DNA of 53,638 nt from Helochares maculicollis. Taxonomy: Eukaryota > Arthropoda > Insecta > Coleoptera > Hydrophilidae. Location: positions 1-53,638 of the forward strand of contig JAWQRO010000128.1 of assembly GCA_033557835.1 (NCBI GenBank), written 5' to 3'. A program made the translations under genes and the position numbers. Shown here piece after piece: positions 24,508 to 34,854 of this stretch (position 1 is its first letter; every line of letters starts with the position of its first letter). The notes beneath the pieces are model-generated. The model made no database searches, was not told where the DNA came from, and saw only the letters and a list, made by a program, of their open reading frames with translations.

Positions 24508-24526
24508 GCTGCGCCTTCGGCGCAGC
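24508..24526 (+). repeat. Perfect 8-bp hairpin, left end of first family B element
   Basis: GCTGCGCC and GGCGCAGC pair perfectly around a TTC loop (GAA on the other strand). Perfect copies in right-end orientation lie at 24879-24897, 28530-28548 and 29133-29151. Confidence 0.92.
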
Positions 24527-24969
24527 CGATTCGAGCTTCGCTCTTCAATTAAGAGCGTCAAACTACGTTTCTCACAACCAGAAACATTTCGCTCTTAAGA
24601 GCGTCAACCTAAGCTTCTAACTTTCAGAGACATTCTGCTGTTAAAAGCGCCAACCTGAGATTTTAATATCTAGAAACATTCCGCTACTAAAAGAGTTAAC
24701 TAAGACATTTCATTATATACCATAATACCTCCATTTGTTAATTAGAGAAGCAATGGTGTTGGTACATTTCTTTGAGGCTCATTTAATAAAAGGTTTGTTA
24801 ACTGTTTTAGTAACAGAAATCTTTTGGATGTTAAAAGGTTTATTTGGCGCTCTTAATTGAAGAATGAAGCTCAAATCGGCTGCGCCGAAGGCGCAGCTCA
24901 TACGTTTAGTAAATGTTAAAACAATTTCTATTTCCTAAATAATCATATTTTTGTGTCGCGATTCGATTG

Positions 24970-25120
24970 GAGTTCACGATTCAAAAGTATAAACAAAATC
25001 AAATTTTGTTGAGTACTATTCTAGAACAGTTTTTATGTGATTTAGAAGTACGAGTCGCTAATTACAGCTTATAAAAGATTGCACAAGTAAATCTGATTTT
25101 ATTTACACTTTTGAATTGTA
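24970..25120. repeat. Inverted repeat within the family B spacer
   Basis: A ~28-bp block around 24973-25000 (ttcacgattcaaaagtataa and following bases) recurs as an imperfect reverse complement at 25092-25120. The same pair recurs in the next spacers at about 25710-25740 and 25845-25875. The spacer between elements is therefore itself a foldback. Confidence 0.8.
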
Positions 25121-25613
25121 AATTATATTCAAATGTCGGCATACAGATGGTTACTCAAGTAAATGAAGACCTCTTCCAACATAAATAAAAACGTTTTAGC
25201 TGGGCCTTCGGCGCAGCCTATTCGAGCTTTGCTCTTTAATTAAGGACTTCGACCTACGTTTTTAACAACCAGAAACATTCCGTTCTTAAGAGTATCAACT
25301 TAAACTTCTAACTTTCAGAAGCATTTCGCTTTCAAGCGAGTTAAGCTAAGCTTCTAATTTTTAGAAACGTTCTAATATTAAAAGCTCCAACCTTACTTGC
25401 TAATATCCAGAAATATTCCGCTATTAAAAGAGTCAACTAAGACATTTAATTATACCATAATACCTTCATTTGATAATTAGAGAAGCAATGGTGTTGGTAC
25501 ATTTCTTTGAGGCTCATTTAATAAAAGGTTTGTTGACTGTTTTAGTAACAGAATTCTTCTGGATGTTAAAAGGATTAGTTGACGCTCTTATTTGAAGAGC
25601 GAAGCTCGAACCG

Positions 25614-25632
25614 GCTGCACCGAAGGTGCAGC
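25614..25632 (-). repeat. Hairpin 1 variant with a compensatory change
   Basis: This copy reads GCTGCACC-GAA-GGTGCAGC. The usual G and C at the sixth and fourteenth positions have both changed, to A and T, so the stem stays fully paired. Confidence 0.85.
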
Positions 25633-28049
25633 TTATACGTTTTGTAGATGTTAAAATATAAAACTTCTTTTTCCTGAATAACCATAATGTTTGTGTCGCC
25701 ATTTCATTGGAGTTCACGATTCAAAAGTATAAACAAAATCAAATTTCGTTGAGTACTACTCTAGAACAGTATTTTATGCGATTTAAAGGTACGAGTAATA
25801 ATGTCGCTAATTACAGATTCTTATAGAAGATTTCGCAACTAAATCTGACTTTGCTTAAACTTTTGAACCGTGAACTACAATCGAATGTCGGCATACAAAT
25901 GATTATGCAAGTAAATGAAGATACTTTCCAACATCTGCTAAAACGTTTAAGCTGCGCCTTCGGCGCAGACTATTCGAGCTTCGCTCTTCAATTAAGGACA
26001 TCGACCTACGTTTTTAACAACCAGAAACATTCCGCTGTTAAGAGTATCAACTTAAACTTCTAACTTTCAGAAGCATTTTGCTTTCAAGAGCGTTAACCTA
26101 AGCTTCTAATTTTTAGAAACGTTCTAATATTAAAAGCGCCAACCTTACTTGTTAATATCTAGAAATATTCCGGTATTAAAAGAGTCAACTAAGAAATTAA
26201 ATTATATACCATAATACCTTCATTTGTAAATAAGAGGAGCAATGGTGTAGATACATTTCCTTGAGGCTCATTTAATAAAAGGTTTGTTGACTCTTTCAGT
26301 AACAGAATTCTTCTGGATGTTAAAAGGATTAGTTGATGCTCTTAATTGAAGAGCGAAGCTCGAAACGGCTGCGCCGAAGACGCAGCTTATATGTTTTGTA
26401 GATGTTTGTATCCCGAATCGATTTGACTTCACGATACAAAAGTGTAAACAAAATCAAATTTCGTTGAGTACTATTTCAGAACAGTCTTTTAAACGATTTA
26501 AAAGTACGAGTACTAATTTCTCTAATTAAAGCTTATTAGAGAAGATTTACGGTATAGAAGTATCAACTAGGACACTATAATAGCTCTATTTGTTAATGAG
26601 AAGCAATGCTGTTGATACATTTCTTAAAAACTTATTTAATAAAAGGTTTGCTGACACGTTAAGTAACAGAATTCTTGTGAATGTAAGAAGCTTATATTGA
26701 CGCTCTTATTTGAAGAGCGTAGCTCGAATCCGCTGCGCCGGAGGGGCAGCTTATACGTTCTGTAGATGTTAAAATATAGCTTCTTTCCTGAATAATCATA
26801 TTTTTGTATTGCGAATCAATTCAAAAGTATAAACAAAATCAAATTTCGTTGAGTACTGTTCTAGAACAGTTTTTTATGTGATTTAAAAGTATGAGTCGCT
26901 AATTACAGCTTGTAGAAGATTTCGCAACTAAACCTGATTTTGTTTATACTGTTGAATCGTGAACTATAATCAAATGTCGACATACAAATAATTTTTCATG
27001 TAAATGAATATATCTTCCAACATCTGTTAAAACATGTTAGCTGAGACGTTGCCGCAGCCCATTCGAGGTTCGCTCTTCAATTAAGAGCGTCGACTTAAAC
27101 TTTTAACATCTAGAAGCATTCCGCTATTAAGAGCGTCAACTAAGACCTTTTATTATATACTATAACAGCACCATTTGTTAATAAGAGAAGCAACTCAATT
27201 TTGTTTATACTTTTGACTCGTGAACTATAATTGAATGACAGCATACGAATGATTATTTAAGTTAATGAAGATATCTTCTAACATAAATAAAAAAGACTTT
27301 AGCTGCATTCGGCGCCGTCGATTCGAGCTTCGTTCATCAATAAAGAGTGTCGACGTAAATCTCTAACAACCAGAAACATTCCCCTCTTAAGAGCGTCAAT
27401 ATAAGCTTTTAACTTTCAGAAACATTCTGCTTTAAAAGGGCCAACCTGAATTTTTAACATCCAGAAACATTCCTGAATTAAGAGCGTCAACTAAGATATT
27501 TTATTCAATAACAGCTCCATTTATTAATACGTGAAACATTGCTGTTGATACATTGCTTTAAGACACATTCAATAAAAAGTTTGTTGTCCCTTTTAGTAAC
27601 AGAATGTTTCTAGATGTTAGAAGCTTAAGTTGACACTCTTAATTGAAGAGCGAGGCTCTAATCGGCTGGGCCGAAGGCGCATCTTATTTGTTTTATAGAT
27701 GTTAAACTATAACTTCTTTCCTGAATCTAATGATAGCTTATAGAAAATTTCGAAACTAAATTTGATTTTGTTTGCACTTTGAATTGTAAATTATATTCAA
27801 ATGTCGGCATACAGATGATTATTCAAGCAAATGAGTAAATTTTCCAACATCTGTTATATAATTTTAGCTGCGCCAAAGGCGATGCCGATTTGAGCTTCGC
27901 TCTTCAATTAAGAGCGTCGACCTAACTTTCAGAAACATTCTGCTGTTAAAAACGCCAACTTGAGTTTTTAATATCCAGAAACTTTCCGGAATTAAGGCCG
28001 TCAACTAAGACATTTTAGTCCATAATAGCCCCATTTGTTAATAAGAGAA

Positions 28050-28915
28050 GCAATGCTGTTGATACATTTCTTTAAGGCTTGTTAAATATAAGATTTGTTG
28101 ACACTTTTAGAATCAAAATGCTTCTAGATGTTAGAAGCTTAGGCTAACGCTCCTAATTGAAGAGCGAAGCTCGAATCGGCTGCGCCAAAGCCGCAGCTTA
28201 CATATTTTGTATATGTTAGAATATAACTCCTCTTTCTTGATTAATCATATTTTTGTATCGGGAACCGATTGGAGTTCACGATTCAAAAGTATAAACAAAA
28301 TCAAATTTCATTGAGTACTATTCTAGAACAGTTATTTATGTGATTTCAAGTACGCGTCGCCAATTACAACTTATAATAGCTCTATTTGTTAGTAACAGAA
28401 GCAATGCTGCTGATAGATTTCTTTAAGGCTTATTCAACAATAGATTTGTTGACACTTTTAGTAACAAAATGCTTTTAGATGTTAGAAGCTTAGGTTGACG
28501 CTCTTAATTGAAGAGCGAAGCTCGAATCGGCTGCGCCGAAGGCGCAGCTTACATATTTTGCAAATGTTAGAATATAACTCCTCTCTCTTGATTAATCATA
28601 TTTTTGAATCGGGAATTGATTGGAGTTCACGATTCAAAAGTATAAACAAAATCAAATTTCATTGAGTACTATTCTAGAACAGTTTTTTATGTAATTTAAA
28701 GTACGAGTCGCCAGTTACAGCTTATAATAGCTCTATTTGTTAGTAACAGAAGGAATGCTGCTAATACATTTCTTTAAGACTTATTTAATAAGCGATTTGT
28801 TGACACTTTTAGTAACATAATGCTTTTAGATGTTAGAAGCTGAGGTTAACGCTCTTAATTGAAGAGCGAAGCTCGAATCGGTTGCGCCGAAGGCGCAGCT
28901 TATTTGTTTTGTAGA
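28050..28915. repeat. 351-bp tandem sub-array of family B right halves
   Basis: Right-end hairpins at 28179, 28530 and 28881 are spaced exactly 351 bp apart. The DNA between them (spacer plus right arm, no left arm) is repeated with about 90% identity. A further right end follows at 29133. Left arms have been lost here, so this part has become an ordinary tandem satellite. Confidence 0.85.
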
Positions 28916-29895
28916 TGTTAGACTATAATTTCTTTCCTGAATCTAATTACAGCTAACAGAAGATTTCAAAACTAAATCTGATTTTTTCTACACTTTTGAA
29001 TCGTAAATTATATCTAAATGTCGGCATACAGATGATTTTTCAAGTAAATGAAGATATCTTCTAACATAAATAACAATTTTAGATGTTAGAAGCTTAAGTT
29101 GACGATCTTAATTGAAGAGCGATGCTCGAATCGGCTGCGCCGAAGGCGCAGCTTATACGTTTTGTAAATGTTAAACTATAACATACTTTCTGAATAATCA
29201 TATTTTTGTATAGAATCGATTGGAGTTTACGATTCAAAAGTATAAACAAAATCGAATTTTGTTGAATACTATTCTAGAACAGTTTATAAACGATTTCAAA
29301 GTACGAGCACTAATTCTCTAATTAGAACGGATTATTGCAGATTTCGCAACTAAACCTGGTTTTGTTTAGGCTGAATTGCGAACTAAAATTGAATGTCGGC
29401 GTACAAATATGATTATTCAAGTAAATGAAGTAAATAAAAACGTTTTAGCAGCCGATTCAAGCTATGCTCTTCAATTAAGAGCGTCAACAGAAGTTTATCA
29501 TATCTAGAAGTATTCCACGATTAAGAGCGTCAACTATGACTTATTATATATCCTAAAAGCAAAATTTGATAATATGTGCAGCAATGCTGTTGTTGATTCA
29601 TTTCCTTCAGGTTCATTTAATAGTTAGTTGCTAGAAGCTTAGGTTGACGTTAATTTTGAGCGAAGCTTGAATCAGCTGCACCGATTACACGTTTTACTGA
29701 TGTTAGGAAGTTACCTAATTTTCATGATTAATTTGTAATGTGAACCGCGGAAAAATGGGGGAGTTAAGGGGGGCGATAGTTCTGGTTCTTGCTCATACAC
29801 AAAGATAATATGCAACAAACAATGTTTAGCATTTTTTAACAATTTTCTACATTTTTTTTATTCCAAGGCCTACTAAATATAGATTTTTCAAATCT

Positions 29896-30160
29896 TAAAA
29901 CATGGCACTTCCAGTGCTCTGATCATGTTCAAACTTAGTAGTTCTTCGAGTTATTTAAGGCGTGCACAAAATTTTACTCGGATAACCTAATTTTACCGAC
30001 TAGTTTACTTGAAATATTTTCAAAACTGTGTAGGTAAGCCGCTACTTCTGGTGGCCTTACATGTCTTAAAAATTGATACGTATCTAAGATATTGCGATAA
30101 TAGATGTATGCCAAATTTCATCACTCCACCTCAAACGGCTTAACCACGGGTATGTAAAAA
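29896..30160 (+). repeat. Diverged dispersed repeat, copy 1
   Basis: About 260 bp similar to 30687-30937 in the same orientation. Shared blocks include cagtgctc, aaaattttactcgg, a tattgcgata stretch and a tcatcactccacct stretch. Similarity is about 65-70% by eye. The wording near its end resembles non-coding tails common in insect retrotransposons, but no coding part is visible. Confidence 0.6.
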
Positions 30161-30499
30161 TCTAGTGTCTCCAACAAAATGTTAGGTTTCATACATTGGA
30201 TAAATTTCAACGCATATGTTTAAAGCAACAATAATTTTTTTGTTTCTTGTTTAGTAGGTATACAATACGGGAAGACAATCGACGCCAAATGTCAGAAAGT
30301 TAGACGAAAAAGCACATTTTCATGCTTATTACTAAGAAAATCGCAGTCAGCATGTCTCAAATTTACTTAACTAACTTTATTTAATATATTTGGATTTCAA
30401 AAGGTTATTTTTCCTGGGCGTAGATGTGAATATTATAATATTATTTAATTTATTCTCATCAGAAACGAAACTAGGACTTAAAATCAATTATAGCGAAAG

Positions 30500-30592
30500 A
30501 AAGGTCAATATCTCGGCTGGATTTGAACTCATCATTTTTGCATTAGGAAGGCGATGACTTGATTGTTAAGCATTGAGTCCACTTATAATATA
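30500..30592 (-). repeat. tRNA-like SINE trace
   Basis: Read on the minus strand, gactcaatgcttaacaatc followed about 40 nt later by gagttcaaatccagc resembles the A and B boxes of an RNA polymerase III promoter in tRNA-derived SINEs. I cannot fold it into a proper cloverleaf, so it is not a functional tRNA. It lies between the two copies of the diverged repeat. Confidence 0.35.
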
Positions 30593-30686
30593 CAATTGTC
30601 AAATTTTTAAACGATGACAACTATTGTTTTAATTTTGCCCATTTTTGTACATTTCTTACATAAAAGTTATTGTAACAAATCTTTCT

Positions 30687-30937
30687 TATTAAAATGCCGT
30701 TCCTAGTGCTCCGTTGTGCACGAAACTTCACATATTAGGTTTAAAATGTCTTTTATGCGTGTATGAAATTTTAAGACCTACTTTACTCGGAACATTTAAA
30801 AACTGTATGCGTAAACAAATACTTACCATGATGCTACGTGTCCCAAAAGTTGACAAAGATCTATGATTTTGCGATAGTAGTCGTATGCACAACTTTATCG
30901 CTCCACCTTAAACTGTCTCACCGCTGTCGTGTTTACA
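30687..30937 (+). repeat. Diverged dispersed repeat, copy 2
   Basis: Partner of 29896-30160, about 790 bp downstream in direct orientation. Confidence 0.6.
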
Positions 30938-31147
30938 TACACACACAACATACCAAACATGGGCAAAATGGATTCGGAGGCTTTCAAGACGTGCGTCAAA
31001 ATTTCGACATCGATTGTTTACACGATTGCAATGCTTTCCCGTTACTACACTTCACGCACTAACACGGGAATGTAAACAATAATACGGTATTAAAAGTCAA
31101 TTGAAATATATTCAACAATGACAACTATGATAGTGATTACTAGATTT

Positions 31148-31182
31148 ATTAGGTTGGCATTGCAGATTTCATTGGTGGAATT
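31148..31182 (+). mobile_element. Solo mariner end, mellifera-like type
   Basis: ttaggttggcattgcagatt matches the mariner end at 53515 once a 9-bp deletion inside the repeat is allowed, and continues with ttcattggtgg. No transposase follows, so this is an isolated remnant. Confidence 0.5.
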
Positions 31183-33925
31183 AGGTTATAAAGCTCACGG
31201 GCTGAATACTTTCTGTAGAAGCACTGCCAACATCTTATTAAAGAAAAGAAAAATAAGAAGCGGAAATAGGATTTTTACCCATGTATCGAGTTGTTAAAAT
31301 CTCTTGGTATGATATTAATTGGTCCTCTATTGGGTCTGAACGCGTATTTACTTTATTTTAACAATTATATTTATATAAATGACGGCTTGACAATGCTAAT
31401 ATAAACGCAAATGCGGAGGTTCTTTACGATTTTCATATTCAAACAGAACAAATGAGTACTTGGTTTGTTATTGATAAAATACAGTTTTCACACCAAACCA
31501 AAGAGCAGCTGTTCAGTTTTATTGGAACGCCTACGCAACCCACCGATAGCGCAAGAAGTTGTTAATACTGGTTAATACTAAGAGGACAGAAAGAGATGGA
31601 GGCATCCGAAAGCAAGCGCCGATTTAATTTTAAAGCTAAAGAAATCAGCGGCGAATGATTCATAGTCGTCAACCTATTGAATTTATACGAACTACCTATA
31701 TAATAAATTCAACAAAAGCAGGTTTCTGAATACGTACTGAGCGCATAGCTCCAAACCTTTTCAACTTACAACTGGGATGTATTATCTATCATCAGTGGTT
31801 TTTGTGTGCGTCTGACCAGGTCAGGTAAAAGTAGGATGCGGAGTATAAATGGTGATATAAAACATCTTTGTGTGCTCAACACGCCAATACCTATCCGTGC
31901 AATTTAAACGGTTTTGTTGCTCCAAAAAAGAAACCATTTCACGTAGGCCACGCTGAGCCACCGATTAAGGCTGGCTAAACTATTACAATTTCGTAAGGAT
32001 CTTGCGATACTATCTGCTGAAAGATAAACGACCGGACTGATTGGACGAAAATACACGCCTTAAATTAAGTGAAATTAAATCACCAAATCGCGATCGTGAT
32101 TTGATCACCCAATTTTTTAAGCCGCAGTTCATTTTCTTGCCTACATCACTTTTTACACCCACCACTTTTACAAACAATTCGCACACCTACTTTCAAAAAT
32201 TTCCGTCTTGATCCTTTTACGAAATCTTTTAGAACGCAGCGTTCCTGAGCTTGCGTTAAGCGGTTCCGCGTTCCCTAAACACCACCAAAGGAAAGCCTTT
32301 TGATTAGAGTTTTTCATCGAGAAAGGGACGAATTGTACAGAAAACAAATAACCTTGAAATTGAAACCCCTGTTTTGTATGAGTGTGAGAAACGGCTGCAC
32401 AGTGGGAACAGGGTAAAAAGTCGCCGGTGAGCGGAGCGTAGAAAATCCGAAAACGTTCAATTTCTGCGAATACAAGCAACAAAGAAACGTGGCAAATATA
32501 TTAAAACATTAAAAGCAAATATATTTAAATAAACAAGAGTCGTCCTCTCCGCAAATAGCGCAAGGATCCCTGTGTACCTTTTGAATTAAATAGAATAGTT
32601 GAGGCGACCTTTTCGTTGTGTACATATTTACTGTGCCCTTTATGCATGTATATGTGAGACAGGGGAGGATAGAGAAAAAAAATGTGCAATTATTAGGACT
32701 CATAAAACCTAACATCAACAGAGTTACGTTTCTGTGAGCTGTGTGTTGATTTTGGGACGATATATTTACTTAGGATTCTGGATACACCGGCCCCATTACG
32801 CCGAAGAAACAACTCTGAAATGTAAGATGACCCATTCCACCCACTCACAATCCTTTGCCTCTTTCGGCGTTCCTCCATAGATCTACTTTTTCACGCAGCT
32901 TTTTGGGTTTATAAAACATGAGGGATCGGCGAGGTTGCAGCAGGGACTTACCAGTTAAGAACCCGACCTTTGTTTTTTACCTTATTAAACAGTATCCCAT
33001 GGAAGACGGCGAGTCGGAAAAGTAAGAAATATGCGTTTTTACTTCGAGTTCTTGTGTGTCTTATTACGGAACACATCCTCTAACAACCTGCCGAGATCAT
33101 TATGTACGATATCAGCAGGTAGAATCCGCTCGAAGAGGTATTCCCGCTTCTCAGGTGTGCGCCGCATCGTAGAATAAATAAAGGGGCCGGACATGTTACA
33201 ATGAGCTGCCTTGCACGTGCAATAATTACTTATTTGCATTTTTCCAGACCGAAACTATATTGAAACATCTGGTAAATGCGCACTTGGAAAATTCATCTTT
33301 GCTTACTTACATAAACACAAGCTTTACGAATCTGATTTGGAATGTTCTTTCAGAACTTAGATTTTTTTCTGTGTGTTTTGTTACGTCAAGGCATCAACGG
33401 TGCAGAAATTCGTCTCAAATTTTTATATCATCCGTGAATTATTTCTACTGTTTCAATATTTATATTATGCTTACACTTTTCATCTGAACCATTTATCTCT
33501 CATTTTTATATTCAATAACGCACGAAGCAAATTTTGCGGTTTTTCAGATGCTGAAGGCCTCCATCCTATATTGTAATTGTCATTTAACACTATCACAGCT
33601 TTTTTATTCCTCCACTTCAGCTCATCGACATGATGCTGTGTTCCTGTAGGATATTCGCAACAATGAATACTATTTATTTCGATTTCTTTGCCATTTCTTA
33701 TACTGTAGTTTGATTTCATATGAAAAATATACTTTTTTTCTATTAATTAGGCTATTTTGATTATCAATTTTATGCATAACTTTGTGCTTTATACCTATTT
33801 GGAATTATATTATGCAAACATTATTACCAAGTAAATATAATTGCATATAGACTCGATCATGTACAATTTACAAGGGCGCAAAATGTTAAAATAGTGGCAT
33901 TGAATGTAATGTTCCTGAACTTTAG
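31183..33925. other. No recognisable gene
   Basis: Unique-looking DNA with overlapping short frames (up to 104 codons at 32168-32482, minus). None has a domain I can name. A minus frame at 33480-33719 contains DELKWRNKKAVIVLN, faintly like a piggyBac block, but nothing around it supports this. Confidence 0.45.
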
Positions 33926-33929
33926 ACGT

Positions 33930-34405
33930 TATTAGTGGAGAGCAAAGCTCGAATCGGCTGCGTCGAAGGCGTAGCTTAAGCGTTTCTATTCTTAAATAAA
34001 GGCGTGATTAACTTTTAAAATGTGAAATAATCAAAACATTCTAGTTTCTTTTCGCAAAATAAATAATTATAATTTTTTTTCACATTCTCAATACCTCTGT
34101 ACATTCTAACTTTCTCGTAGGTTTTTATTTTATCTTCAGATTGTGTTTCTGTCTATTTTATCTTGCTTTGCGATGTAATATTTTGTCAATTTTTAATACA
34201 TATTGTGTCCGATATCCAATTAGCACTCTTGTAAGTGGACTATAAAAAGCGTAAACGAGGCTCTTCAAAGCAGAGTTTTTCTGAATCGTCGAAGTTTAAG
34301 GCGACACTCTTAAGAGCGGAATATTCTAGAAGCTAGAAGATTAGATTGACGTTCTCAATTGAGAGCGAAACTAGAGTCGATGCCGAAGGCACAGCTCAGG
34401 CGTTT
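33930..34405. mobile_element. Family B ends, separate copy
   Basis: Two right-type ends lie at 33940-33980 (hairpin 1 changed to GCTGCGTC / GGCGTAGC, imperfect) and 34355-34405 (further degraded: TGCC-GAA-GGCA). Both are followed by the usual gcgttt edge. A few ~45-bp arm units precede the second. No left end is seen. Confidence 0.7.
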
Positions 34406-34854
34406 ATTGAAACTAGAAGATATCGTCGATTTTTTTATTATTCGGGCCCTTAAGTTGTAATGCAATTGGCAGGTTGCAACCGCCCATACTGAAATCGTAA
34501 ACGTTAATAAAAGAGACAGCAAATGCTATCTGCCTTTCGATTAAAAAAATTATTGGGGATAAATTCGTTGAAACACAAGGCTGCATTAGTTTCTAAAGGC
34601 GACGGCCAGATTCGTAGAATATGTTGAAAAATTCCTGATGAAGGATATTTTAAGTCCAACTAAAGAGTGTCATTCAAAACTTTATCATCCTATATCTATA
34701 CGAAATTACAAAACAATATAAACATAGCGCCTAGTAGCTATTCATTTGTTATTTATGTTTATAAAACTCAGCTTAAACAAAGACTTGAATCTGAATTTTT
34801 GTATTTGTTGTTAGTCACAAGCAACTCAATCAAACAATCCTTAAAGCGGCATAT

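Larger units (their letters stand above)
24500..29710. repeat. Family B: array of hairpin-ended inverted elements
   Basis: The array alternates left ends and right ends that are reverse complements of each other. A left end reads hairpin 1 (GCTGCGCC-TTC-GGCGCAGC), hairpin 2 (GAGC-TTC-GCTC) and hairpin 3 (CTCTT-CAATT-AAGAG). Left ends lie at about 24508, 25199, 25951, 27040, 27300, 27866 and 29450. Right ends lie at about 24879, 25614, 26368, 26732, 27665, 28179, 28530, 28881, 29133 and 29670. Between a left and a right end are ~45-bp units with aagcttctaa and cagaaacattccgct blocks. A complete element is about 390-450 bp, and element plus spacer is about 690-750 bp in the first three repeats. 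There is no coding sequence. I do not recognise the family by name. Confidence 0.88.

Noticed and set aside
24500..29710. Family B as Helitrons (3' hairpin elements)
   Set aside because: Hairpins occur at both ends in inverted orientation. I saw no consistent TC start or CTRR end, and no insertion between A and T could be shown.
30500..30592. Functional tRNA gene
   Set aside because: Box-like motifs are present, but no acceptor or anticodon stem of proper length pairs.
33480..33719. Possible second piggyBac fragment (LKWRNKK block)
   Set aside because: Only about ten residues resemble the family, and upstream sequence on the same strand shows no further piggyBac blocks.
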